From Lysobacter sp. S4-A87 (GTDB taxonomy: Bacteria > Pseudomonadota > Gammaproteobacteria > Xanthomonadales > Xanthomonadaceae): DNA of 64,000 nucleotides. The translations under genes and the position numbers were made by a program. The stretch is taken from NCBI RefSeq assembly GCF_022637455.1, contig NZ_CP093341.1, positions 3,720,001 to 3,784,000 on the forward strand. The letters are read 5' to 3'. This document shows positions 47,105 to 56,023 of the stretch, one piece after another. Position 1 is the stretch's first letter. Each line of letters opens with the position of its first letter. The notes under the pieces are model-generated. The model had not been told where the DNA came from and searched no databases. It saw only the letters and a list, made by a program, of their open reading frames with translations.

Positions 47105-50100
47105 CTAGCTGGCCCAGGGCTTGGCCAGGGTCACCTTCACCGCCCGCACGCCTGGCGTCGCCCGCAGCTTCGACGCCAGCTCCGCATCGATCCGCACCGA
47201 CTGCGTGCCGTTGAGATCGAGCATGCCCGCGCTGCCCTTGCGCACCAGCAGGTCGAGGCGGATCGGCGTGGACCCCGGGCGATTGCCGGCCAGCACCGTA
47301 TCGACGCGCTGCCACGTACCCGGCTCGCGCAGGTCCAGCCGCAGCGACAGCCGCTGCGCGTTGCGCGTGCATACCTGCTCGTAATCCCAGCAGCGCACCG
47401 CACGCAGCGCGAAGCCGCCGCTGAAGGTGTCCTCGCGCAGGTTGCCCTGGATCACCAGCAGGCGATCGCGCACCAGCAACTGCGCGAACTCGCTGTAGGT
47501 CTCGTTGAAGAAGGCGCATTCGATGCGGCCGCGGCCGTCCTCGATCTGCACGAACATCTGGCTGTCGCCCTTCTTGCGCAGGCCGACGACCTGGCCGGCG
47601 ACGACCGTCTCCACTTCCTGGCGCCAGCTGCCGCGCGCCGGCTCGGGCCGGTTCTCCCAGATCTTCTCGAGCCCCGAGAGGTCGTTGCCGATGAGGGCAC
47701 GGACTTCATCGCGGTAAGGATCGAACGGATGGCCGCTGAGGTAGTGGCCGAGCGTGTCGCGTTCGCCGTTGAGGATCTGCGTCAGCGGCCACTCGTCGGT
47801 TTCGGGCAGGTCGATGTGCAGCGCCGGCGCCGTCGTGTCGAAGCCGCCGAACAGCGACACCTGGCCGGCCTCGCGTTCGCGCGCCAGCTGGTCGGTGGCC
47901 TTGAGCACTTCCGGCAGCTGCAGCATCAGGCTTGCGCGGTTCTTGCCGAGCTTGTCGAGCGCGCCGGCCTGGGTCAGTGCTTCCAGGGCGCGGCGGTTGA
48001 GCTTGCCGCTGTCGACGCGCTTGGCGAAGTCGAGAAGGTCAGCGAACGGACCGGCGCGGCGCGCTTCCACGATCGCCTCGCAGGCGCCGCGGCCGACACC
48101 CTTCACCGCGCCAATGCCGTAACGGATCGTGGTCGCGTCCTTGGCCTCGAACATGTAGGCCGATTCGTCGACGTCCGGACGCAGCACCGTCAGCCCCATC
48201 ACCCGGCATTCGTCGAGGAAGGAGGTGACCTTGTCGGTATTGTCCATGTCCGACGACAGCACCGCGGCCATGAACTCCGACGGGTAGTGCACCTTCAGCC
48301 AGGCGGTCTGGTAGGCGACCAGCGCGTAGGCGGCCGAGTGCGACTTGTTGAAGCCGTACTCGGCGAACTTCTCCATCAGGTCGAAGATCGGGCTGGCCTG
48401 GCGCGCGGCGATGCCGCGCTCGGCGCAGCCGGCTTCGAACTTGGCGCGCTCCTTGGCCATCTCCTCGGGCTTCTTCTTGCCCATCGCGCGACGCAGCATG
48501 TCGGCGCCGCCGAGCGTGTAGCCCGCCAGCACCTGGGCGATCTGCATCACCTGTTCCTGGTACACGATGACGCCGTAGGTCGGCGACAGCACCGGTTCCA
48601 GCGATTCGTGCGGGTAGGAGACTTCGGTGTTGCCGTGCTTGCGGTCGACCCATTCGCGGTCCATTCCCGAGCCCAGCGGGCCGGGACGGAACAGCGCGGC
48701 CAGCGCGATGATGTCCTCGAAGGTGTCGGGGCGTGCGCGCTTGAGCAGCTCGCGCATGCCGCGCGATTCGAACTGGAACACCGCGACCGTGTCGCCGCGC
48801 GCGAACAGCTCGTAGCTGGCCTTGTCGTCGAGCGGCAGCGTGGCGATGTCGAGCGGTGGCTCAGCGGCCGCTGCGCGGCGCTTGTTGATCGCCTTCACCG
48901 CCCAGTCGATGATCGTCAGCGTGCGCAGGCCGAGGAAGTCGAACTTGACCAGGCCGACCGCTTCGACGTCGTCCTTGTCGAACTGCGTGACCGGGTTGCG
49001 GCCGCGGCCTTCGCCGTCGTGTTCGGCGAACAGCGGGCAGAAGTCGCTCAGCGGGCTCGGCGCGATCACCACGCCGCCGGCGTGCTTGCCGGCGTTGCGG
49101 GTCAGGTCCTCGAGGCTGCGCGCCAGGTCGAGCAGGTCGCGCACGTCCTCTTCGGCGTGGTAGCGCTGGATCAGGTCGGGCGAGGCGAGGTTGCTGTCGG
49201 ACTTCGCCGCTTCGGATTGGCCGAGCGCATCGTCGAGCGAGATGCCGAGTGTGTTCGGGATGAGCTTGGCGATGCCGTCGACGAAGCCGTACGGATGGCC
49301 GAGCACGCGCCCGCTGTCGCGCACCACGGCCTTGGCCGCCATGGTGCCGTAGGTGATGATCTGGCTGACGCGGTCGCGGCCGTACTTGCGCGCAACATAG
49401 TCGATGACCTCGTCACGTCGATCCATGCAGAAGTCGATGTCGAAGTCGGGCATCGACACGCGTTCCGGATTGAGGAAGCGCTCGAACAGCAGGTCGTACG
49501 GCAGCGGGTCCAGGTCGGTGATGCCCAGTGCCCACGCCACCAGCGAACCGGCGCCGGAGCCGCGGCCCGGGCCGACCGGGATGTCATGGTCCTTGGCCCA
49601 GTTGATGAAGTCGGCCACGATCAGGAAGTAGCCGGGGAACCCCATCTTGAGGATGACGCCGAGCTCGATCTCCAGGCGCTCGTCGTACTCTTCGCGCGTC
49701 TTGCCCGGTGCGAGCGGGGCCTTTTCCAGGCGCTTTTCCAGCCCCTCGCGCGCGCTGTTGCGCAGCCACGATTCGATGGTGTGGTCGCTCGGCACCGGGA
49801 ACGCCGGCAGCGCGTACTCGCCGAGTTTCATCTCGACGTTGCAGCGTGTGGCCAGCGCGACGGCATTGTCGATCGCATCGGGGACGTCGGCGAACAGCTG
49901 CGCCATTTCCTCCGACGACTTCAGGTGCTGCTCTTCGGTGTAGTCCTTGGGCCTCTTGGGATCGTCGAGTACGCGGCCGGAGGCGATGCACACGCGTGCT
50001 TCGTGGGCCTCGAAGCCGTCGCGGTCGAGGAAGCGCACGTCGTTGCTGGCGATGACCGGAATGCCGCGCGTGGAGGCCGCATGCAGCGCGAACGAATTGA

Positions 50101-50632
50101 ATGCGTCCTCGCCGTCGCGACCGGTGCGGGTCAGCTCCAGGTGCAGGCGCTCGCCGAACGAGCCGCGCCAGTCGGCCAGCCAGGCCTCGGCCAGTTCGTG
50201 GCGGCCGCCCACGGCCATGCGTCCGGCCAGGCTGTGGCGCCCGACCAGGGCGAACAGGCCGGCGTTGTCCTCGCGCAGCCACTCCGGGCGCAGGGCGACG
50301 CCGTCGGTGCGATGGCCTTCCATCCAGGCGCGGCTGAGCAGGCGCGACAGCGTCAGGTAGCCGTTGCGGTCCCGGCACAGCAGGGTCATGTGCGAGGCGG
50401 TTTCGTTGCCGTCGGCCAGGCCGACGTCGGCACCGATGATCGGCTTGATGCCGGCGCCCTCGGCGGCCTTGTAGAACTTGACCGTCGCAAACAGGTTGTC
50501 GAGGTCGGTCAGCGCGACCGCCGGCTGCGACAGCGCCACGCAGCGTTTGACCATCTCGGCGATGCGGATCGTCGAGTCGGCGAGGGAGTACTCGCTGTGC
50601 AGGTGGAGATGAACGAAACGGGGTGCTGTCAT
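47105..50632 (-). CDS. dnaE: DNA polymerase III subunit alpha
   Basis: 1175 residues, typical of replicative DnaE. The N-terminal PHP domain begins FVHLHLHSEYSLADS. The palm has the catalytic Asp residues in PDFDIDFCMDRR with VGPGRGSGAGSLVAWAL before it. YGFNKSHSAAYALVAYQTAWLKVHYP and a C-terminal OB-fold (VVAGQVVGLRKKGDSQMFVQIEDGRGRIE) complete the enzyme. It replicates the chromosome in the holoenzyme whose delta subunit is encoded at 22-23 kb. No intein or frameshift was seen. Confidence 0.97.
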   Translation of the reverse strand: MTAPRFVHLHLHSEYSLADSTIRIAEMVKRCVALSQPAVALTDLDNLFATVKFYKAAEGAGIKPIIGADVGLADGNETASHMTLLCRDRNGYLTLSRLLSRAWMEGHRTDGVALRPEWLREDNAGLFALVGRHSLAGRMAVGGRHELAEAWLADWRGSFGERLHLELTRTGRDGEDAFNSFALHAASTRGIPVIASNDVRFLDRDGFEAHEARVCIASGRVLDDPKRPKDYTEEQHLKSSEEMAQLFADVPDAIDNAVALATRCNVEMKLGEYALPAFPVPSDHTIESWLRNSAREGLEKRLEKAPLAPGKTREEYDERLEIELGVILKMGFPGYFLIVADFINWAKDHDIPVGPGRGSGAGSLVAWALGITDLDPLPYDLLFERFLNPERVSMPDFDIDFCMDRRDEVIDYVARKYGRDRVSQIITYGTMAAKAVVRDSGRVLGHPYGFVDGIAKLIPNTLGISLDDALGQSEAAKSDSNLASPDLIQRYHAEEDVRDLLDLARSLEDLTRNAGKHAGGVVIAPSPLSDFCPLFAEHDGEGRGRNPVTQFDKDDVEAVGLVKFDFLGLRTLTIIDWAVKAINKRRAAAAEPPLDIATLPLDDKASYELFARGDTVAVFQFESRGMRELLKRARPDTFEDIIALAALFRPGPLGSGMDREWVDRKHGNTEVSYPHESLEPVLSPTYGVIVYQEQVMQIAQVLAGYTLGGADMLRRAMGKKKPEEMAKERAKFEAGCAERGIAARQASPIFDLMEKFAEYGFNKSHSAAYALVAYQTAWLKVHYPSEFMAAVLSSDMDNTDKVTSFLDECRVMGLTVLRPDVDESAYMFEAKDATTIRYGIGAVKGVGRGACEAIVEARRAGPFADLLDFAKRVDSGKLNRRALEALTQAGALDKLGKNRASLMLQLPEVLKATDQLAREREAGQVSLFGGFDTTAPALHIDLPETDEWPLTQILNGERDTLGHYLSGHPFDPYRDEVRALIGNDLSGLEKIWENRPEPARGSWRQEVETVVAGQVVGLRKKGDSQMFVQIEDGRGRIECAFFNETYSEFAQLLVRDRLLVIQGNLREDTFSGGFALRAVRCWDYEQVCTRNAQRLSLRLDLREPGTWQRVDTVLAGNRPGSTPIRLDLLVRKGSAGMLDLNGTQSVRIDAELASKLRATPGVRAVKVTLAKPWAS

Positions 50633-50730
50633 GCTGTCCTGGACGTCGGGCGACTCGGTCGAACCACGACCGGCGCGGCACAGGCCAGCCTATCAGTCCG
50701 GCCGGCGCGTACAAGCCTTGACAGCCGCCC

Positions 50731-50810
50731 CACGTAGCCCGGGTAAGCGCAGCGCACCCGGGACACGGGCGCACTCGACCCGGGTGCGCTGCGCTTACCC
50801 GGGCTACGTG
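50731..50810. repeat. perfect 32-bp inverted pair of CCCGGGT-family repeats
   Basis: 50731-50762 and 50779-50810 are exact reverse complements with a 16-base spacer and the AAGCGCAGCGC core. They lie between dnaE's start and the end of the next minus-strand gene. Confidence 0.88.
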
Positions 50811-50821
50811 GCCGGCTGGGG

Positions 50822-51454
50822 TCAGCTGACGCGGAACAGCTGGGCCGGCAGGTTCCACGGCGCGTAGTGCTGCTCGCGGACCCACAGCATGTGCTGCCAC
50901 AACGCCAGCTCGTCGAGTCGGTCGCGCACCCACGCCGCGCGCCTGTCCGGCGGCGGCCCGGCCGGGTGCTCGATGCGGCGGTAGTCGCAGTAGTCGCGGT
51001 AGTCCTCGACATCGTCGGCGAAGGCCGGCCAGGCCAGCTCGATCATCAGCACGTCGTCGAGCTGGCCGAGCACCGGTGTGTGGTCGGCGATCAGGTCGTC
51101 CTCGCGATCGATGTAGGCCAGCAGCTGGTCGATGCGCGCGCGCGTCGCCGCGTCGCTGTCCCAGTCTTCGTCGGCGAGCATCAGGCGCAGCTCGTGCACG
51201 CGCTGCAGGCGCGAATCGATGACGTCGTGGGCATGCTCGGCAGGCAGCTTCAGCAGCCAGGCCGCCAGTTGCTGCAACCGGTCGGCGTTGACGCGCGGGG
51301 CATCGGCATGGATCTCGTGCAGCAACTGGTCGAAGCGGGCGACTGCGGCTTCGGCCAGCGGGATCCCGTCGGCACTGCGTCGCGCCTGCATGCCGCTGTA
51401 CATGTGGTCGAACGGCAAAGGTTCGGGGGTGGGTGTCGGATGGTGCTGACGCAT
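50822..51454 (-). CDS. hypothetical protein with DUF1232 (YkvA)-like segment, paralogue 1
   Basis: 210 residues from the ATG at 51454, with GAGGTG upstream. The middle part, ARIDQLLAYIDREDDLIADHT followed by PVLGQLDDVLMIELAWP, resembles the DUF1232/YkvA motif (Pro-x-x-Gly-x-Leu-Asp-Asp). The usual strong membrane helix is replaced by an amphipathic stretch, so this may be a soluble relative. The rest is helical and acidic with Arg-rich patches. It is paralogous to the next gene upstream, sharing a D-DLI-D--P--G-LDD----ELAWP---D-VEDY-DY pattern. The function is unknown. Confidence 0.7.
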   Translation of the reverse strand: MRQHHPTPTPEPLPFDHMYSGMQARRSADGIPLAEAAVARFDQLLHEIHADAPRVNADRLQQLAAWLLKLPAEHAHDVIDSRLQRVHELRLMLADEDWDSDAATRARIDQLLAYIDREDDLIADHTPVLGQLDDVLMIELAWPAFADDVEDYRDYCDYRRIEHPAGPPPDRRAAWVRDRLDELALWQHMLWVREQHYAPWNLPAQLFRVS

Positions 51455-51595
51455 GACACACCTCGCTTCCGGCCGGGTGGGTCTGGGCTCGCTGGGCCGG
51501 CGGCGCGCGAGCCGGGAAACCCATGATGCGCCTGCGGCCATCGGGTGTCGCCGGTCGATGGTGGCCGTGACCGATGGCGCAGTGCGCTGAACGGG

Positions 51596-51619
51596 AGAGG
51601 CCGCCTTGCGGCGGCCTCT
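51596..51619. terminator. hairpin between the two DUF1232-like genes
   Basis: Perfect stem AGAGGCCGCC, loop TTGC, stem GGCGGCCTCT, about 100 bp beyond the stop of paralogue 2. There is no T-run on the minus strand, so the stop role is tentative. Confidence 0.4.
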
Positions 51620-51646
51620 GGTTCCCTATCAGGCGCCTTCGCAGGG

Positions 51647-51698
51647 GCCAGCTTGCTGGCGACCGCGCGCGGCGTCGCTGGTTCGCCAGCAAGCTGGC
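51647..51698. repeat. GCCAGCTTGCTGGCGA inverted repeat (REP-like)
   Basis: Arms GCCAGCTTGCTGGCGA (51647-51662) and TCGCCAGCAAGCTGGC (51683-51698), perfectly inverted with a 20-base spacer. Each arm also contains a GCCAGC/GCTGGC dyad. It resembles REP-type intergenic elements of Pseudomonas and xanthomonads. Confidence 0.75.
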
Positions 51699-51716
51699 TC
51701 CGACGATGCCGCCATC

Positions 51717-52373
51717 TCAGTGCACCCGGAACACGGACACTGAATTGGGCAGGTAGCTGCTCTCGCGGATCTGGCGCTCGTGCTCGGCATAGACCGCTTC
51801 CTCGTAACGCATCTGCTCCCAGTCCTTGCGGCTGAACTCGAACGCCGCGACCGCGCAACCGCGGCGCTGCGCTTCCATGCTGCGCAGGCGGACGTAGTCG
51901 AGGTAGTCCTCGACCTCGGTGACCAGGCGCGGCCACGCGGTGTCGACCACGATCGCGTCGTCGAGACGGCCGACCTTGGGCAGCCAGTCCGGGATCAGGT
52001 CGTCGCGGCTGCGCGCGTAGTCGACGATCAGCTGGGCGGTATGGACCGAGTCATTGGCCGGTTCCCACTGGGCGTCGCCGACCATCTGTTCGACAGCGGC
52101 GATCCGGCGCAGGCGCTGGCGGATGCTCGGCGGCGAGAAATCGTGGATGCTGCGATCGCACAATTCGCGTGCCGCGCTGGCCAGCTGGTCGGCTTCGAAC
52201 GGGGTCTGGGTCCGGCCAAGGCGGGCGAGCAGGCCGTTGAAACGATCGACATCGGCGTTGCGCAGGTCGAAGCCATTGATGTTGTGGCGGCGGCCCGACC
52301 CTTCAAACGGCGCGTCCAGGATCGACGGCAGGGCGGCGGACAGCGAGGTCGGGGCGGAATAAATGGCGTTCAT
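51717..52373 (-). CDS. hypothetical protein with DUF1232 (YkvA)-like segment, paralogue 2
   Basis: 218 residues from the ATG at 52373, with CGGAGA upstream. It shares with its neighbour an N-terminal stretch with RFNGLLARL/RFDQLLHEI, the core YARSRDDLIPDWLPKVGRLDDAIVVDTAWPRLVTEVEDYLDYVRLR, and a C-terminal region ending in a short hydrophobic FRVH/FRVS tail. That shared FRV ending is notable. It is likely cytoplasmic. It is divergent from the CadC-type regulator gene, 139 bp apart, so the regulator may control it. No known function. Confidence 0.7.
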   Translation of the reverse strand: MNAIYSAPTSLSAALPSILDAPFEGSGRRHNINGFDLRNADVDRFNGLLARLGRTQTPFEADQLASAARELCDRSIHDFSPPSIRQRLRRIAAVEQMVGDAQWEPANDSVHTAQLIVDYARSRDDLIPDWLPKVGRLDDAIVVDTAWPRLVTEVEDYLDYVRLRSMEAQRRGCAVAAFEFSRKDWEQMRYEEAVYAEHERQIRESSYLPNSVSVFRVH

Positions 52374-52466
52374 GACGGTCTCCGTGGGGGGATGGCACCG
52401 TTCTTGCGGCGCCGGATCAGGTTCCTCCACCGGCAGACATGAGTCATGATGGCCGTGCGTGCCTTT

Positions 52467-52493
52467 CCTCATCGTCCGCTCTGGAAGATGAGG
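52467..52493. promoter_or_regulatory. candidate operator in the divergent regulator promoter
   Basis: CCTCATC (52467-52473) and GATGAGG (52487-52493) form a dyad with a 13-bp spacer, 20 bp before the regulator start. CATGAGTCATG (52438-52448) is a second short dyad nearby. Both suit a winged-helix regulator, but this is inference. Confidence 0.35.
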
Positions 52494-52512
52494 GCGCCAT
52501 GAGGTTTTGCCG

Positions 52513-54846
52513 ATGAATCCGAACGGGATGGCAGGCCAGGGCGGGCTAACCACCGAAAGTTACCGATTCGACGACATCGTGGTCGACGCGACCGCGCATA
52601 CCTTGTCGCGTGCGGGAACGCCGCAGACAGTCGAGCCGAAGGCCTTCGCGGTGCTGCTGATGCTGCTGCGCCGGGCCGGCGAGCTGGTCGGCCGGGACGA
52701 ACTGCTGGACCAGGTCTGGGGCCATCGCCATGTCACCCCCGGTGTCCTGACCCGCGTCATCGCCCAGCTGCGCCATGCCCTGGGCGACGACTCGCAGCGG
52801 CCGCGCTACATCCAGACGCAACACGCCCTGGGGTACCGCTTCATCGGCCAGCTCAAGGTTGGCGCCGACGCCGTCCCCGGGTCGCCGGAACATGCCGACC
52901 GGGCCGAGCCGGCGTCCGACCCGCTCGAAGGCGTCGCCGCAGTCAGGCAATCGGTGCCGGCGTCGCTGAATGTGGCGGCAAACGAGGCCGAGGCACCGGC
53001 GGCCGACGGGGTAGGCGACGCTGCCGGCTATATGCCCGCCAGCGCCGGGACGGCCGACGAGGCCGCCTTCGCACCGTCGCCGCTGGGTGACGCGCAGGTG
53101 GCCGCGCCGGCTGGCGCGCTGAGCGTGCCGAACATGTTCCGCACCCGGCGGCGGGCACTGGCACGGCGCAAATGGTGGATGGTGGCTGCGGCGCTCCTGG
53201 TCATCGCCGCCGGCGGCTACTGGTTCGGCCAGCGCGAGCGGGCCGCCGCGCCGGTGGCCGAGGCCTCGATCGCGGTGCTGCCCTTCGTCAGCCTCAGCGC
53301 AGACAGCCAGGACAGTTACTTCGCCGAGGGACTGGGCGTGGAGATGCACGACGCGCTGGCCGGCGTGCCCGGCCTGCGCGTGGTCGCCGCGCCCGGACGC
53401 GGCAAGCAGCAGGTCGACATCAAGGCCCTGGGCGCCCAGCTCGGCGTGGCCACGCTGCTGGACGCGAGCGTCCGCCGCGAGGGGCCGCGGGTGCGGATCA
53501 GCGCGCGTTTGTCCGATACGCGCACGGGTTTCACGTTGTGGGCACATAGCTACGATCGCGAGACCGGTGACGTGTTTGCCCTGCAAAGCGACATTGCCAA
53601 CGAAGTGGTGCAGGCGCTGGTGGGCGTGTTGCCCGGCAGCGGGCTGGACTCGGCGCGGCAGGCATTGGCACGGCGTTTGACGCCGACCCGCAACGTCGCC
53701 GCGTACGACGCCTACCTCAAGGGCCAGCAGCAGATCCGGGTGCGTGGCGACAAGGCCAATCCCGACAGCGCGATCACTTACTTCCGCGGCGCGCTGGCCA
53801 TCGACCCGGGCTTCGCCCGTGCCCAGGCCGGCATCTGCCGCGCCGAGATCGACCGCTTCGAGGGCGCACGCGATGCGGCCGCATTCGAACGCGCGCAGTC
53901 GGCCTGCAAACGTGCATCTGACATGGATCCCTCGCTGCGCGAAGTGAGCCTGGCCATGGGCGACCTGCACCGCGCACGCGGCGAGTCCGACGCCGCGGTC
54001 GAGCAGTACACGCATGCGCTTGCCGATCCGGTGCTGCGCGCGGACGCCTACCTGGGCATGGCGCGCGTCGCCAGCGCGCAAGGTCGAGGCGATCTCGCCA
54101 CCGATTATTTCGAGCGTGCACGCAAGCTGCATCCGCGCGATCCGGCCGTGTTCCAGCAGCTCGGCTACCACCAGTACACCAGTGGCGATGTGCCGGCCGC
54201 AATCGAGTCGTACCGCACCGCCGTGACGCTGCAACCCGACGACGAGGATCTGTGGAGCAGCCTGGGCGGGCTCTACCAGGCCAACGGCAATGTCAGGCAA
54301 GCCATCGCCTCCTACGAACGCTCGCTGGAGATCAGGCCCAACTACGGGGCATTGAGCAACCTGGGCTCGGTGAAATACGACAACGGTTCCTTTGAAGAGG
54401 CCGCTGCGCTGTTTCGCCACGCCGCGGAACTCGATGGCAGCGACTTCCGGTTATGGGGCAACCTGGGCGATGCGTTGTCGGCATCGGCCACGACTGCGGC
54501 GCAGGCACGCGAGCCTTACCAGCGCGCGGCGCAGATGGCCGACCGCTATCTCAAGCTGAAATCCGACGATGCGCAGGGCTTCGCCCTGCTCGCGTGGTAC
54601 CTGGCCAACCTCGGCGAAGGCGACAAGGCACGGTCAATGCTGGCCAGGGCGGAGTCGATCGCGACAGAGCGCGGCGAGGTTGCCTTCTATGGCGCACAGG
54701 CCATGGCCGTGCTCGACGACCTGCCCGCGGCGCGCAAGCAACTCCAGGCCGCGCGCCAGGAAGGCATTCCCGAAGTGCGGATCGCTGCCACGCCGGTGCT
54801 GCGGCGACTGGCGGCGCAGGACATGACGGCATCGCGCGCCCCCTGA
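52513..54846 (+). CDS. CadC/ToxR-type membrane transcriptional regulator with TolB-like and TPR regions
   Basis: 777 residues from the ATG at 52513. The N-terminal OmpR-type winged helix (about 16-113; VWGHRHVTPGVLTRVIAQLRHALGDD, then IQTQHALGYRF) binds DNA. A Pro/Ala-rich linker leads to one membrane span (about 221-238). The periplasmic part starts with ASIAVLPFVSLSADSQDSYFAEGLGVEMHDALAGVPGLRVVA, a TolB-like/FlgO-like alpha-beta domain, followed by about ten tetratricopeptide repeats (400-760). This architecture is common in xanthomonads and is thought to sense periplasmic signals. Its likely targets are its own promoter, the divergent DUF1232-like gene and the lipoprotein gene behind it. 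Confidence 0.88.
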   Translation: MNPNGMAGQGGLTTESYRFDDIVVDATAHTLSRAGTPQTVEPKAFAVLLMLLRRAGELVGRDELLDQVWGHRHVTPGVLTRVIAQLRHALGDDSQRPRYIQTQHALGYRFIGQLKVGADAVPGSPEHADRAEPASDPLEGVAAVRQSVPASLNVAANEAEAPAADGVGDAAGYMPASAGTADEAAFAPSPLGDAQVAAPAGALSVPNMFRTRRRALARRKWWMVAAALLVIAAGGYWFGQRERAAAPVAEASIAVLPFVSLSADSQDSYFAEGLGVEMHDALAGVPGLRVVAAPGRGKQQVDIKALGAQLGVATLLDASVRREGPRVRISARLSDTRTGFTLWAHSYDRETGDVFALQSDIANEVVQALVGVLPGSGLDSARQALARRLTPTRNVAAYDAYLKGQQQIRVRGDKANPDSAITYFRGALAIDPGFARAQAGICRAEIDRFEGARDAAAFERAQSACKRASDMDPSLREVSLAMGDLHRARGESDAAVEQYTHALADPVLRADAYLGMARVASAQGRGDLATDYFERARKLHPRDPAVFQQLGYHQYTSGDVPAAIESYRTAVTLQPDDEDLWSSLGGLYQANGNVRQAIASYERSLEIRPNYGALSNLGSVKYDNGSFEEAAALFRHAAELDGSDFRLWGNLGDALSASATTAAQAREPYQRAAQMADRYLKLKSDDAQGFALLAWYLANLGEGDKARSMLARAESIATERGEVAFYGAQAMAVLDDLPAARKQLQAARQEGIPEVRIAATPVLRRLAAQDMTASRAP

Positions 54847-54901
54847 GCGGGGCAGTGATATCCAGCCCGTTCCCCCGCGGGCACAACCGAGGAGAAAACG
54901 A

Positions 54902-55321
54902 ATGAATGCACTATCGATTGCGGTAGCGGCCGTGGCCGCCGCCGGTTGCATTGTGTTGTCGGGATGCAGCAGCAAGGCGGTGGCTGCCGAGTGCGGCAAG
55001 CAGCGGTCGGCCTCCGAGCCGGTGACGATCACGGTCACTCCCGGCCCCAAGGTCAGTTCGGATGTGTGTGTGGTGCTGCCGCTGACCAAGATCACCTGGG
55101 TCAATGCCAAGGACAACAGCGCGCAGTTCGAACTGAAGTTCCGCACCGCCAATCCCGGCGGACAGAACCAGCCGCTGAAGGTTCCTTCGAAACTGCAGAA
55201 CGGCAGCTACTCGGTCACCATCGATGCCATGCCGTTGAGTTCCGGCGAGCAACGCTACGATTACGACATCGTGAGTGCTGGCATGCGCGGTGACCCGGCA
55301 ATCATCATCAAGGCGCAATAG
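54902..55321 (+). CDS. small hypothetical lipoprotein
   Basis: 139 residues with GAGGAG upstream of the ATG. The signal peptide ends in the lipobox LSGC followed by SSK, so it is likely membrane-anchored. The mature part has two or three Cys residues (AAECGKQ, SSDVCVVLP) and beta-rich segments (KITWVNAKDNSAQFELKFRTANPG, SYSVTIDAMPLSSGEQRYDYDIVSAG). The pattern could be a small beta-sandwich. No family was recognised. It starts 55 bp after the regulator stop and ends at a good terminator, so the two may be cotranscribed. Confidence 0.7.
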   Translation: MNALSIAVAAVAAAGCIVLSGCSSKAVAAECGKQRSASEPVTITVTPGPKVSSDVCVVLPLTKITWVNAKDNSAQFELKFRTANPGGQNQPLKVPSKLQNGSYSVTIDAMPLSSGEQRYDYDIVSAGMRGDPAIIIKAQ

Positions 55322-55342
55322 TAAAAGTTGTCAGTGTTCGAG

Positions 55343-55370
55343 GGCCCGCAGGATGCGGGCCTGTTCTTTT
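55343..55370 (+). terminator. intrinsic terminator after the lipoprotein gene
   Basis: Stem GGCCCGCA, loop GGA, stem TGCGGGCC, then TGTTCTTTT. It touches the stop codon of the convergent rnhB gene. Confidence 0.82.
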
Positions 55371-56023
55371 CAGGGCGCTGCGTGGCTGGCCTTTGCACTG
55401 GCAAGTGCCTCGCGCACCGGGGCGAAGCTGCGGCGGTGTTCCGGGCACGGTCCGTGACGGGTCAGCGCAGCCAGGTGTTCAGGCGTGCCGTAACCCTTGT
55501 GCTGGTCGAATCCATACTGCGGCCACTGCGCATGCAACTGTTGCATGTGGCGGTCGCGCGCCACCTTGGCGAGGATCGATGCGGCCATGATGGTGCGATC
55601 GCGTGCATCGCCACCGATCCAGGCCTCGGCCAGGCAGGGCAGAGAGCGCGGCAGGGCATTGCCGTCGACGCGCGCCAGGTCGGCGACGTGGCTGACGGCC
55701 ATCAGTGCCCGGCTCATGCCGGACATCGTCGCCTGGTAGATGTTGATGCGGTCGATCTCCTCGACCGTGACGAACTCGATGTGCCAGGCCAGCGCGCGTT
55801 CGACGATGCGGTCGAACAGGGCTTCGCGCCTTGTTGCCGTGAGCTGCTTTGAATCGTCCAGGCCGTTGACCGGCGTGCGCCCGGGGGCGAACACGACTGC
55901 AGCAACCACCACCGGGCCGGCCAATGGCCCGCGTCCGGCTTCGTCGACACCGGCGATGCGTGGCGGCGCCTGGTCGCGGCGCGCGCTCAGGTCCAGGGGC
56001 AGCTGCGAGCCGTCATTGGCCAC
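55370..56023 (-). CDS. rnhB: ribonuclease HII
   Basis: 217 residues from a GTG at 56023, which overlaps the lpxB stop by 11 bases; no in-frame ATG precedes the core. [21 protein letters not shown] carries the first catalytic Asp and Glu, and [26 protein letters not shown] and [13 protein letters not shown] are further landmarks. RNase HII removes single ribonucleotides and RNA primers from duplex DNA, requiring Mg or Mn. It is coupled to lpxB, as in other gammaproteobacteria. Confidence 0.93.
   Translation of the reverse strand: MANDGSQLPLDLSARRDQAPPRIAGVDEAGRGPLAGPVVVAAVVFAPGRTPVNGLDDSKQLTATRREALFDRIVERALAWHIEFVTVEEIDRINIYQATMSGMSRALMAVSHVADLARVDGNALPRSLPCLAEAWIGGDARDRTIMAASILAKVARDRHMQQLHAQWPQYGFDQHKGYGTPEHLAALTRHGPCPEHRRSFAPVREALASAKASHAAP

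Noticed and set aside
47729-50737. 1002-codon open frame antisense to dnaE
   Set aside because: Same cause; composition is repetitive Val/Ala/Arg/Gly/His with no recognisable family.
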